Shown here piece by piece: positions 31,424-40,591 of a stretch of DNA of 48,406 bases; position 1 is the first letter of the stretch, and each line of letters starts with the position of its first letter. The position numbers and the translations under genes were made by a program. The notes beneath the pieces were generated by a model. It made no database searches. It was not told where the DNA came from and saw nothing but the letters and a program-made list of their open reading frames with translations. Origin of the DNA: an uncultured Hungatella sp. (GTDB taxonomy: Bacteria; Bacillota; Clostridia; Lachnospirales; Lachnospiraceae); NCBI GenBank assembly GCA_910588325.1, contig CAJUPP010000020.1, positions 1 to 48,406 on the forward strand, written 5' to 3'.

Positions 31424-32179
31424 ATGGATATTGAGAATAAATATGGAACATATGAAATTCAAAGATACTCGTTAGGTATGCTGGCTGCGATTCATGATTT
31501 TTGTTTACAAAATAATATTAATTATTCGATATGGGACGGGACATTACTGGGGGCGGTCCGGCATAAAGGATTTATTCCATGGGACGATGATATTGATTTG
31601 ATATTTGACAGAAATAATTATCAGAAGTTTATTAATACGGTAAGTAAAAATCCTCCCTTAGGGTATCATTTGGTCAGTGAAATTTGGGTAAAAAGAATAG
31701 AAAAAGATGACAATCCATGGAAAAAAAACGGCGGCGGAATGATTGATCTGTTTGTTCTTGACAATGTTCCTGATAATAAGTTTGCAGAAAAGATACAGAT
31801 ATTCTTTTTGAAGATATTACAGGGAATGTTAAAACAGAAAATTAATTACAGAGAATATTCATTTATACATAAAATTTTAGTATTTGTTACCCATTGTATG
31901 GGATTACCATTTTCCTGTACAAGGAAAAATCGTTGGTATGATAAGGTGTCACAGTGGGGAAATAAGAAAAATACAAAGTACAAATGTGCATTTAATGAGC
32001 CATACGATTGTTTGGCATCTATGAGATATAAAAATTATAAGCAGGATACATATACAAAGATATTGTTTGAAGGGATTGAAGTATCCGCATTTAGCAGATG
32101 GGACGAATATTTGAAGGCCACTTTTGGAGAATATATGAGATTTCCTTCCGTTGAAGACAGGAAACCGCAACACATATAG
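31424..32179 (+). CDS. LicD-family phosphotransferase
   Basis: A 251-residue LicD/fukutin-superfamily protein with the catalytic region WDGTLLGAVRHKGFIPWDDD followed by IDLIF, at residues ~38-62. LicD proteins transfer phosphocholine, phosphoethanolamine or polyol phosphates from CDP donors to sugars. No CDP-choline genes (licABC-like) are nearby, but PEP mutase and several nucleotidyltransferases are, so the donor may be a CMP-phosphonate or CDP-polyol. Tandem with a second LicD gene at 32203. Confidence 0.88.
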   Translation: MDIENKYGTYEIQRYSLGMLAAIHDFCLQNNINYSIWDGTLLGAVRHKGFIPWDDDIDLIFDRNNYQKFINTVSKNPPLGYHLVSEIWVKRIEKDDNPWKKNGGGMIDLFVLDNVPDNKFAEKIQIFFLKILQGMLKQKINYREYSFIHKILVFVTHCMGLPFSCTRKNRWYDKVSQWGNKKNTKYKCAFNEPYDCLASMRYKNYKQDTYTKILFEGIEVSAFSRWDEYLKATFGEYMRFPSVEDRKPQHI

Positions 32180-32202
32180 GGGATACAAAATAGGGTTCAG
32201 GA

Positions 32203-33021
32203 ATGGAAAAACATAAACTTGAAAATAAACGGATAGATTTGAAAGAGTTACATGGAATATTGATTGATATGCTGTCTTTTATTGACGAGGTATGCAGAAA
32301 TAATTCAATTACGTATTTTCTGTCTGGCGGAACGGCATTAGGAGCAGTGCGGGAAAAAGGGTTTATTCCGTGGGATGATGACATTGATATAATGTTACCA
32401 AGAAAAGATTATACAAAACTTATTGACATTATGAGAACTAACATAAACGGAGTCTATGGTTTCTCTTCATTACATGATGCTGACTGGAACAGGACATATA
32501 GCTGTTTGTGGGATAAAAGAACAACTGCCAGACATGAGTTGCTGAATTATTCGCATCTTGGGGTAACAATGGATATTTTACCTATGGACGGCTTACCTGA
32601 TACACTGTCAGGTACAGTAATATATTACAGATTGCTTCGGATGAAATATATTTTATACTATTCATCTCTCAGAATAAAATTTAAACCAAATGAAAAGTTC
32701 AGAGTTATTAAAAGGATTATCTCAAGTGTCACACGTAAAATCGGAGCACATACAATATGTCAAAATATAGATTCAACGGCAAAGCGGAGAGAATATGATA
32801 AATCAAAGTATGTTGGATGTGCAGTTCTGACGCATTACATGGAGAAAGAAAGATTTGAGCGCTGCTGGTTTAAAGAACAAAAGTATATTGATTTTGAGAA
32901 TCACAGGTTTCCTGTTATGAATGGGTATGATAACTATTTAAAGGGATTATATGGAAATTATATGAAGCGTCCTCATATAGAGAAAGATCCTGATCATTGG
33001 ACGGATTACTATTGGTTATAG
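32203..33021 (+). CDS. LicD-family phosphotransferase, second copy
   Basis: A 272-residue paralogue of the preceding gene, with FLSGGTALGAVREKGF followed by IPWDDDIDIML at residues ~35-65 and the C-terminal GLYGNYMKRP signature. Two LicD enzymes in one locus suggest two decorated sugars or two different substituents. The donor is unknown. Confidence 0.88.
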   Translation: MEKHKLENKRIDLKELHGILIDMLSFIDEVCRNNSITYFLSGGTALGAVREKGFIPWDDDIDIMLPRKDYTKLIDIMRTNINGVYGFSSLHDADWNRTYSCLWDKRTTARHELLNYSHLGVTMDILPMDGLPDTLSGTVIYYRLLRMKYILYYSSLRIKFKPNEKFRVIKRIISSVTRKIGAHTICQNIDSTAKRREYDKSKYVGCAVLTHYMEKERFERCWFKEQKYIDFENHRFPVMNGYDNYLKGLYGNYMKRPHIEKDPDHWTDYYWL

Positions 33022-33056
33022 TGTATTCTTATTTATTCTGAAAGGCTTAAAAGATA

Positions 33057-34016
33057 ATGAAGAACTCTTATTTGCCTATCGCAGTGGTGATGTCAACATA
33101 TAATGGGGAGAAATATGTAAAAAAGCAGATTGACAGTATTTTATGCCAGGAAAAGGTAAATGTATTCCTGTTTGTCAGAGACGATGGGTCAACAGATAAA
33201 ACATTAGAAATATTAAAAAGCTATAAATTAAAGTATCCGGAAAACATTAAGATTATTGATGAAGATAAATCTGAAAACATAGGGATTAAAGAAAGCTTTT
33301 TTTCTGTAATATACTATGTTTACAAAAACTATTCCTGGATTGATTATTTTTCGTTTTCAGATCAGGATGATGTATGGAAAAGCACAAAATTAATTGAAGC
33401 ATATAAACAAGTATGTCTTGATAATAACGTTAAAGGAATTTTGTATTACTCAAATAAAACAGTTGTTGATAGTGAATTGAACGTTATTGAGAATGAAGAT
33501 ATCACAGTTTACAATGATTTCTATGAAGCTTTATGGGATTCTTTAGCGTTTGGATGCACTATGTTTTTTAATCGCAGATTAGCATCATTCGCTCTTAAAC
33601 ATAAACCGGACATTGATTGTTTACATGACAGCTGGTTTTATAGAGTTGCCAAATCCATTGGTGCAACGATTGTATTTGACAGCTGTTCATTCATTATGTA
33701 TCGGCAGCACGGAGATAATTCTGTTGGGATTAAAGGGACAAAAATTTATCATGATGATTTGGTTTATATGATAAAGAGGTTTATTCCTGTATTGTTTATA
33801 AAGAGAAAACACCATATACAAACATATATGAGTGAAATATATACCTGTTATTATGATGAACTGGATGTTAATGCAAAAAGAATTATTCAATATTTGCTTG
33901 TATACAGGTATAGCCTGAGAGCAAAAATGAAATTAATCTTTAATTCAGGAATGAAACGCAGGAATTATAAAATGCGTATGGTTTGGGCGTATAAAGTATT
34001 GTTTAATATACTCTAA
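33057..34016 (+). CDS. Glycosyltransferase family 2
   Basis: A 319-residue GT2 enzyme with a GT-A fold: VVMSTYNGEKYVKKQIDSIL (residues ~9-28), VRDDGSTDKT, the DxD-like FSDQDDVWK, and a C-terminal HDSWFYR. It is the only glycosyltransferase visible besides the initiating enzyme, so the repeating unit is small or other transferases are encoded elsewhere. Rhamnosyltransferase-like by motif pattern; the donor is unproven. Confidence 0.88.
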   Translation: MKNSYLPIAVVMSTYNGEKYVKKQIDSILCQEKVNVFLFVRDDGSTDKTLEILKSYKLKYPENIKIIDEDKSENIGIKESFFSVIYYVYKNYSWIDYFSFSDQDDVWKSTKLIEAYKQVCLDNNVKGILYYSNKTVVDSELNVIENEDITVYNDFYEALWDSLAFGCTMFFNRRLASFALKHKPDIDCLHDSWFYRVAKSIGATIVFDSCSFIMYRQHGDNSVGIKGTKIYHDDLVYMIKRFIPVLFIKRKHHIQTYMSEIYTCYYDELDVNAKRIIQYLLVYRYSLRAKMKLIFNSGMKRRNYKMRMVWAYKVLFNIL

Positions 34017-34053
34017 ATAAAAGGTTTGAATACATTAAAGGAAGTGGATAGCT

Positions 34054-35187
34054 GTGAGTTATGTATTGGGGGGTGCGTTAGGGGTTCTTTCTTTTTCCAG
34101 AAAGAATGGAAAATTAATATTTGTATTAGTAATTTCTTATGCCTTAATTATATTTATTTTTAATAAGGATAATCCTGATCTGTTCGCATACCAAGAACAT
34201 TTTGCCGGAAGGCTTAATGACTTTAGCGAACCAATATATATTTCTGGGGGTATGTTATTTGACGCATTAGGATTAAATTTTTGGATTTACAGAGCTTTTC
34301 TTGCCGTATTGGGAGTATATTTGATATCTGGTACGATTAAAAAATTCTCTCCTTATCCTGCGTTTAATCTGTTTCTGTATATTCTGTATCCTTTTATAAT
34401 TGATGTTGTACAAATCAGATTTTTTACAGGCTATGCGTTTGTAATATATAGTATAAAATATATCATTTATTACAGAAATACAAAAGATAAGAAAAATGTG
34501 TTCTGGTTTATCATTTCAATTATCATAGGAACAGGATTTCATTATTCAATTATAATGTATCTGGTACTGCTTTTGCTTTTTTTTGATATAAAAAAACATA
34601 AGCTGTTTTTTTATATTGTGATTCCGCTATTTTTAATATTTACTATTTCCAATATTGACCTGCTGGCGCCTGTAATAGGAATGATACTTGGTGAGAGTAA
34701 AACCCGCTCATGGATATTAAGAGAAAAGAATGCAACTCTTGTTAATATAATAAGAATATTAGTTACCAGAAGTACGATTTTAATAATTATATATTTTTTC
34801 AGTCTGTTTAAAAAAAACAGGGGATACATAGCTGCATTAAGCCAACCTGAACTTTTGCATAAAAGGAGTTTCTTTTATGATATAGAAACTAATGCATATT
34901 TATTTCTTGCTGTTTTATATATTGATATATTTTCTCTCTTAGAGCTTCTAGTTGCTTCTGAATATGAAAGAATGTCCAGACCTGCATTGATTGTGGGAAG
35001 TATTTTGGCATGTAGACAGTTGTACAGTATGGAAAAACGTAATCAAATAATCTGTTCGTTTATTCTCTTTGCTTTTGTTTTACTGTATTTTGTTGGAGAA
35101 ATGTACTTTCAGGATACATACGATCAAATCATATATTTTGAATGGGTATTCAGACGTGTTATGGAAAATAATTTGTTATTTAGGTAA
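34054..35187 (+). CDS. EpsG/Wzy-like polysaccharide polymerase
   Basis: A 377-residue membrane protein with about ten hydrophobic segments and extreme AT-rich, Ile/Phe/Tyr-rich composition. It matches the EpsG family of Wzy-type polymerases (NKDNPDLFAYQEHF near residue 35, GFHYSIIMY near residue 160). It would join repeating units on the outer face of the membrane. Start is GTG 34054, eight bases after AAAGGAAG. Confidence 0.8.
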   Translation: MSYVLGGALGVLSFSRKNGKLIFVLVISYALIIFIFNKDNPDLFAYQEHFAGRLNDFSEPIYISGGMLFDALGLNFWIYRAFLAVLGVYLISGTIKKFSPYPAFNLFLYILYPFIIDVVQIRFFTGYAFVIYSIKYIIYYRNTKDKKNVFWFIISIIIGTGFHYSIIMYLVLLLLFFDIKKHKLFFYIVIPLFLIFTISNIDLLAPVIGMILGESKTRSWILREKNATLVNIIRILVTRSTILIIIYFFSLFKKNRGYIAALSQPELLHKRSFFYDIETNAYLFLAVLYIDIFSLLELLVASEYERMSRPALIVGSILACRQLYSMEKRNQIICSFILFAFVLLYFVGEMYFQDTYDQIIYFEWVFRRVMENNLLFR

Positions 35188-35196
35188 ATATAGGCT

Positions 35197-36648
35197 ATGA
35201 AGATTATGAGCAGTTCTTTAAGGACAAATGCGGCTTTAAACGCGGTAAGAAAAATTTTTTCGATAATCTTTCCATTGGTTACATTTAGTTATGCATCGCA
35301 TATTTTAGGACCTGAGAGGGTTGGAATCTATGCGTTTAGTCAGTCTATTGTGAATTACTTTCTATTGATAGCTTCTTTGGGAATCTCGACTTATGCGGTC
35401 CGTGAAGGACAAAGATACCGTGAAAACAGGACTAATTTAGAGAAATTTACCTCAGAAGTGTTTTCTATCAATATTATTATGACTATTGTTTCCTATATAT
35501 TATTGATTGCATTATGCATTGTATGGAGGCGGCTGGATGATTATAGGGTGGCAATCAGTATTCTTAGCACTACGATTATTCTTACAACAATAGGCGCTGA
35601 CTGGGTTAATACATTATTTGAGGATTATTTATATATAACTGTCAGATACATTATTGTACAAAGCGTTTGCCTTATTTTACTATTTGTTTTTGTGAATTTT
35701 CAGGACAACCTGTATCAATATATAATTATATGTACATTGTCTATGGCAGGAGGAAATCTGTTAAACATTTGGTATGTTAGAAAGCAGATTAATATTAGAT
35801 TTATTTTCAATATGAATTTTATGAAGCATATTAAGCCTATGCTTATTTTATTTTCTAATAACTTGTCGATACAGATATATCTTATTTCTGATATTACATT
35901 ATTGGGATTTTTTTTAACAGACGATCTTGTAGGGATTTATTCGATATCTTCAAGAATATATACAACTTTAAAGGAAGTTGTAAATGCCATGATTCTTGTT
36001 ACTGTTCCGAGATTTTCCTATTATTTAAGAAATAAAAAGGAAAAAGAGTATCATGATACATGTGCTATTACATTTAATACGATTATTACTGTTTTAGCCC
36101 CGATTATGACGGGCTTATTTTTTGAGTCAGGTATTATATTGTCTTTATTAGCCGGAGAAAAATATCTTTCAGGAACATTAAGCTTGCAGATTCTTTCATT
36201 TGCAATGATATTTGCTGTTGGAGGATGTTTTTTTTCATATTCAGTATTGATTCCATATGGACAGGAAAAGTATTTTTTAACGGCGACAGTAATTGCTGCA
36301 ATTTTTAATGTGCTGTTTAATTGTATTTTAATACCAGCATTTGGAATGAATATGGCCGCAGTTACTACGTTGTTTTCGGAATGTATTGTTTGTATATTTA
36401 CATATTACCATTCCCGCCAATATCAAAAACTTAAATTTGATAAAAGTGTTATCTTTCCGGTTGTCATAGGTATTGTTCAGATATCCGTAATATGCACAGT
36501 ATTAAAATATTTTTTCTCAAATCCTTATCTTTATTTGGGTATTTCTGTAATCAGCTGCACTGTTATATATACAATACTACAAATCATATTTAAGAATCCG
36601 GTTGCTGTTGAATGTTACAGGTTAGCTAAAGATAAAATAAAGTTTTAA
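35197..36648 (+). CDS. Wzx-type flippase (oligosaccharide translocase)
   Basis: A 483-residue MOP-superfamily transporter with about 14 hydrophobic segments. The start ALNAVRKIFSIIFPLVTFSY and GPERVGIYAFSQSIVNYF are typical of polysaccharide biosynthesis flippases. It moves undecaprenyl-linked repeat units to the outside. It follows the polymerase gene by nine bases. Confidence 0.92.
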   Translation: MKIMSSSLRTNAALNAVRKIFSIIFPLVTFSYASHILGPERVGIYAFSQSIVNYFLLIASLGISTYAVREGQRYRENRTNLEKFTSEVFSINIIMTIVSYILLIALCIVWRRLDDYRVAISILSTTIILTTIGADWVNTLFEDYLYITVRYIIVQSVCLILLFVFVNFQDNLYQYIIICTLSMAGGNLLNIWYVRKQINIRFIFNMNFMKHIKPMLILFSNNLSIQIYLISDITLLGFFLTDDLVGIYSISSRIYTTLKEVVNAMILVTVPRFSYYLRNKKEKEYHDTCAITFNTIITVLAPIMTGLFFESGIILSLLAGEKYLSGTLSLQILSFAMIFAVGGCFFSYSVLIPYGQEKYFLTATVIAAIFNVLFNCILIPAFGMNMAAVTTLFSECIVCIFTYYHSRQYQKLKFDKSVIFPVVIGIVQISVICTVLKYFFSNPYLYLGISVISCTVIYTILQIIFKNPVAVECYRLAKDKIKF

Positions 36649-36706
36649 CAAGAATTTAGTGATATAAAGAATCAGAGAAAGAATTTCAGGAGGAAAATAA
36701 ATAATT

Positions 36707-37420
36707 ATGTCCAATATAGCTTTACTGATAGCCGGAGGATCCGGTAACAGGATGCACCAAGATATTCCGAAGCAGTTTTTAACAGTGAATGAAAAGCCTG
36801 TTATTGTGTATACATTAGAAGCATTTGAAAAACATCCTGAAATTGATGCTATTGCTGCAGTATGTATTGAAGGGTGGGAACAGATTCTTTGGGCGTATGC
36901 AAATCAGTTTAACATTTCTAAGCTGCAGTATATTGTTCGTGGAGGAAAAACTGGACAGGATTCCATTCGCAACGGAGTATATGAGTTAGAAAAGCATTTT
37001 GACAAGAATGATATTGTGCTGATTCATGACGCTATTCGCCCTATGGTTTCTGCAGAAATTATCTCTGATAATATCCATGTAGCACTTGAATATGGAAATG
37101 CCATCACGGCTATACCTTGTGCTGAAGCAATGATGCAGACACAAGACGGGATAATATCTACTGGCAGCTATCCAAGAGAACGACTCAGAAGAACACAGAC
37201 TCCACAGGCTTTTCATATTGGAGATATCTGTGAACTCCATAGAAAGGCATTGGAAAACGGTATTATAAATTCTGTTGCGTCATGTACCCTTAAAATTGAA
37301 ATGGGGCAGCAAATTCATTTTTCGGCTGGATCAGAGAAGAATATTAAACTAACCACAGTCGAAGATATAGATATTTTTAAGGCGTTGCTGGCAGCAAAAA
37401 GATCGGACTGGCTTAAGTAA
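36707..37420 (+). CDS. IspD/TarI-family cytidylyltransferase
   Basis: A 237-residue CTP-dependent nucleotidyltransferase: LLIAGGSGNRM (residues ~6-16), PKQFL, IHDAIRPMV, TQTPQAF, and KLTTVEDIDIF near the C-terminus. The fold covers IspD (isoprenoid) and TarI/Bcs1-like CDP-ribitol enzymes. Inside a glycan locus with LicD genes, a polyol-phosphate role (CDP-ribitol-like) is more likely than housekeeping IspD. A companion reductase of the TarJ type is not obvious. Preceded by AGGAGG at 13 bases, followed after six bases by an SDR gene. Confidence 0.85.
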   Translation: MSNIALLIAGGSGNRMHQDIPKQFLTVNEKPVIVYTLEAFEKHPEIDAIAAVCIEGWEQILWAYANQFNISKLQYIVRGGKTGQDSIRNGVYELEKHFDKNDIVLIHDAIRPMVSAEIISDNIHVALEYGNAITAIPCAEAMMQTQDGIISTGSYPRERLRRTQTPQAFHIGDICELHRKALENGIINSVASCTLKIEMGQQIHFSAGSEKNIKLTTVEDIDIFKALLAAKRSDWLK

Positions 37421-37426
37421 AGGAAT

Positions 37427-38488
37427 ATGACGATGATGATATATGAAAGTATACAATGGATTGAGGATATTGATAAAGTGCTTGGAGTTCTTCCGGAACT
37501 TGATTATATTGCAGGAAAATCTGTAATGATTACAGGGGCAGCCGGGCTTATATGCTCTTCTATAGTAGATGTTCTTTTTCGTTATAATGATACACATGAT
37601 ATACCAATACATATTTATGCTGCCGGCCGCAGGATGGAGGAGATGTCCGCCCGATTCGGCAATCAGATTAACAGAGACGATTTTACATTCGTCGTTTATG
37701 ATGCGTCTAAGACCAATAATAAGTTAGATATACATGTGGATTATATTATTCACGGAGCGGGGAATGCATTTCCGGATTTAATTATTAAAGAACCTGTGGA
37801 AACAATGCTGTGCAATTTTACCGGAATAAAATATCTGCTAGATTATGCAAAAGAATATGGGGTAAAGAGAGTTCTCTACATTTCCAGTTCGGAGGTATAC
37901 GGTAATAAAGAAGGTAATGAACCATACCATGAAGAAGAATATGGGTATATAGATCTTCTGAATTCCCGGAATTCCTATTCGATAGGAAAAAGAGCAGCGG
38001 AGACTTTGTGTGCGTCTTATGCTGCTGAATACAGAGTTGAGGTTACAGTTGTGCGTCCGGGACATATTTACGGTCCAACGGCCTCTCCCCATGACAATCG
38101 GGTAGCGTCATCATGGGCTTATGCAGCTGCACGGGGAGAAGATATTGTGATGAAAAGTGACGGTGAGCAGATTAGAAGCTATTGCTACAGCTTGGATTGT
38201 GCATCAGCAATGATAAAAGTGCTGTTAACCGGGGAAAGTATTCGTGCCTATAATATCTCAAATCCGGATTCTATTATTACTATCAAAAATTTGGCTGAGA
38301 TATTGGCGAAATCAGCCGGAGTAGGACTGCGAATGGAGATTCCGACTGATAACGAAAAAAAGGGCTTCAACCCTATGCATAATTCATCACTGGAATCAAA
38401 ATGTTTATTAGAGCTTGGGTGGATAGGATGTTTTTCTGCAGAAGAAGGACTAAGCCATACCGTATCGATTTTAAGAGAAATATTGTAA
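37427..38488 (+). CDS. NAD-dependent epimerase/dehydratase (extended SDR)
   Basis: A 353-residue extended SDR: VMITGAAGLICSSIV (Rossmann glycine motif, GxxGxI with GLI, residues ~34-48), the YSIGK catalytic pair (SYSIGKRAAETL, near residue 184), and RPGHIYGP. It acts on a nucleotide sugar or a CDP-linked substrate as epimerase, dehydratase or decarboxylase. ATG codons at 37427, 37433 and 37436 are all possible; the later two fit AAAGGA better. Confidence 0.87.
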   Translation: MTMMIYESIQWIEDIDKVLGVLPELDYIAGKSVMITGAAGLICSSIVDVLFRYNDTHDIPIHIYAAGRRMEEMSARFGNQINRDDFTFVVYDASKTNNKLDIHVDYIIHGAGNAFPDLIIKEPVETMLCNFTGIKYLLDYAKEYGVKRVLYISSSEVYGNKEGNEPYHEEEYGYIDLLNSRNSYSIGKRAAETLCASYAAEYRVEVTVVRPGHIYGPTASPHDNRVASSWAYAAARGEDIVMKSDGEQIRSYCYSLDCASAMIKVLLTGESIRAYNISNPDSIITIKNLAEILAKSAGVGLRMEIPTDNEKKGFNPMHNSSLESKCLLELGWIGCFSAEEGLSHTVSILREIL

Positions 38489-38510
38489 TGGAAGGAAAGG
38501 AGAAGGGCTT

Positions 38511-39806
38511 ATGAAGACAGTTTATACATGTTTTTGCACAGATATTATTCATGAAGGACACCTTAACATTATCTATGAAGCTCAGAAGCTGGGTAAAGTA
38601 ATTGTTGGAGTTCTGGCTGATGAGGCCAGTATCAGATATAATCGATTCCCTTCCGTTAGCCTTGAGGAACGAATCAGTCTTGTAAAAGCGATTCCTGGTG
38701 TGGATCATGTTATTGTGCAGAATGAGATAATGTACGATAAAATATTTGAACAGCTCCATCCTGATTATATAATTCATGGCGATAATTGGTCTCTTCCGTC
38801 CATGCAGGCAATTCATAAAAATATATTGGGGTTAATTAAGAAATATGGAGGAGAGCTGATAGAAATTCCTTATACATATAATAAGAACATACAGGAACTT
38901 GACCGCCAAATGACCGAGAAATTGGCAATGCCTGAGTTTAGACGTGGAAGATTGTCTAAGCTCTTAAAAATGGTTCCTATAGTCAAAACAATAGAAGTCC
39001 ATAGCGGACTTACAGGCCTTATTGCAGAGAAAACAGTTGTTGTTGACGGCGAGGCTATAGATCAGTTTGACGCCATGTGGATTTCTTCTCTGTGTGACAG
39101 TACAGAGAAGGGAAAACCGGATATTGAACTTGTTGATATGACCAGCCGTTTTCGTACTATTGAGGATATTATAGAAGTTACAACGAAACCAATTATTTTT
39201 GACGGAGACACCGGCGGACTTACAGAACATTTTGTATATACAGTTCGCAGCCTTGAGCGTATGGGAGTGAGCGCGGTTATCATCGAGGATAAAACAGGAT
39301 TAAAGAAGAACAGCCTCTTTGGTACTGAAGTACAGCAGACCCAAGCCAGTATTGAAGATTTCAGCGAGAAGATAAGAGCCGGAAAAAGGGCACAGCTCTC
39401 AAATGATTTTATGATAATAGCCCGTATTGAAAGTCTTATTTTGGAATGCGGAATGGAGGATGCTCTTGACAGGGCAAGAGCGTTTGTTGCAGCCGGTGCG
39501 GATGGAATCATGATACATAGCCGGAAAAAAGAACCAGATGAGATTTTAGAGTTCTGCGACAGATTCAGATTGGAAGACAAAGATACGCCAGTTGTCGTTG
39601 TACCAAGCTCCTTCAATACGATTACAGAGGAAGAATTGGCTGAACATGGCGTAAATATTTGTATTTATGCGAATCAGCTGCTCAGGGCGGCATTCCCTGC
39701 AATGGAGAATGCCGCTAAAAGCATTCTAAAACATCATAGAGCAAAAGAAATTGATAGTGAATTAATGCCAATAAAACAGATCATTACATTGATCGACGAA
39801 CTATAA
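38511..39806 (+). CDS. aepX: Phosphoenolpyruvate mutase fused to N-terminal nucleotidyltransferase
   Basis: A 431-residue two-domain enzyme. Residues 1-~130 form a cytidylyltransferase-like domain (HEGHLNIIYEA with the HxGH motif near residue 15, and EERISLVKAI). Residues ~150-431 are PEP mutase of the isocitrate-lyase superfamily, with DGDTGG and the diagnostic EDKTGLKKNS loop (residues 259-268), which separates PEP mutase from other lyases. It makes phosphonopyruvate, the entry step of nearly all phosphonate pathways. The fused domain is expected to activate a phosphonate with CTP. Neighbour of the decarboxylase gene (43554). Confidence 0.93.
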   Translation: MKTVYTCFCTDIIHEGHLNIIYEAQKLGKVIVGVLADEASIRYNRFPSVSLEERISLVKAIPGVDHVIVQNEIMYDKIFEQLHPDYIIHGDNWSLPSMQAIHKNILGLIKKYGGELIEIPYTYNKNIQELDRQMTEKLAMPEFRRGRLSKLLKMVPIVKTIEVHSGLTGLIAEKTVVVDGEAIDQFDAMWISSLCDSTEKGKPDIELVDMTSRFRTIEDIIEVTTKPIIFDGDTGGLTEHFVYTVRSLERMGVSAVIIEDKTGLKKNSLFGTEVQQTQASIEDFSEKIRAGKRAQLSNDFMIIARIESLILECGMEDALDRARAFVAAGADGIMIHSRKKEPDEILEFCDRFRLEDKDTPVVVVPSSFNTITEEELAEHGVNICIYANQLLRAAFPAMENAAKSILKHHRAKEIDSELMPIKQIITLIDEL

Positions 39807-39841
39807 AGATTTTTATTATGGAGCAGAAAAGAGAAAACAAA

Positions 39842-40567
39842 ATGTATGCAATTTTATCAGATATTCACGGAAACAGGTATGCTCTTGAAAAAGTAACTGA
39901 AGATATGAAGAAATTTAATATTGACGGAATTATTCTCCTTGGCGATCTTATTGATTATGGCATGCAGTCAAATGAAGTTGTGACTTACATCCGTGAAAAG
40001 CTGGATAACAAAATTATCTGCAATATCTGGGGAAATCATGAGTATGCAATCCTGACGGGGGACTTTGAGGGGTTCTCCAGCCGGCGCGGTGTGGAAAGCG
40101 CAAAGTATACGGAAGCCCATTTGTCCGGGGAATCCAGAAAATATCTTGATAAGAGATTAATTCATGAAGGGATATATAACTTTACCATGGGCAATAAGAG
40201 AATTCTTGCAGTACACGGCTCTCTTGCAAATCATTATTGGAAGGCTGTTGGGCCAGAAAATGTCTGGGGTAATTACAGTGACTATGACATAGTGCTTTCT
40301 GGACATTCACATTATACTCATATGTTTTCAAAGTTTTATGAGACAGATGATGCAGAACGGAGGAATAAACATGCTGTGTTATTTATTAATCCGGGATCCG
40401 TCGGGCAGCCCAGAAACCACAATCCGGCAGCCCAGTATGCTTTACTGGATACAGGCACAATGTCTGTGAATCTTAGGGCGGTTGAATATGATTTTAGGGC
40501 TGAGATGATGTTATATAACGGCAGCGTGGATGATTTTTATCGGATACGGTTGAAAAATGGAATATGA
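39842..40567 (+). CDS. Metallophosphoesterase in glycan locus
   Basis: A 241-residue calcineurin-like phosphoesterase (YfcE/MJ0936-like) with ILSDIHGNRYAL at the start, LLGDLIDYG, WGNHEY, AVHGS, LSGHSHY and INPGSVGQPRN. It starts at ATG 39842, where the family motif begins; an in-frame ATG at 39818 is possible. It could hydrolyse a phosphate or phosphodiester intermediate of the decoration pathway. Function in the locus is unproven. Confidence 0.88.
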   Translation: MYAILSDIHGNRYALEKVTEDMKKFNIDGIILLGDLIDYGMQSNEVVTYIREKLDNKIICNIWGNHEYAILTGDFEGFSSRRGVESAKYTEAHLSGESRKYLDKRLIHEGIYNFTMGNKRILAVHGSLANHYWKAVGPENVWGNYSDYDIVLSGHSHYTHMFSKFYETDDAERRNKHAVLFINPGSVGQPRNHNPAAQYALLDTGTMSVNLRAVEYDFRAEMMLYNGSVDDFYRIRLKNGI

Positions 40568-40591
40568 GTGAAACTTAAGCGGAGACAGAAT

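Noticed and set aside
31424..33021. Phosphocholine decoration locus
   Set aside because: LicD genes alone suggest it, but choline kinase, choline uptake and a clear LicC are absent while PEP mutase and decarboxylase are present.
36707..37420. Housekeeping isoprenoid IspD
   Set aside because: Family match is good, but the context inside a glycan locus with LicD genes favours a polyol-phosphate cytidylyltransferase; not excluded.
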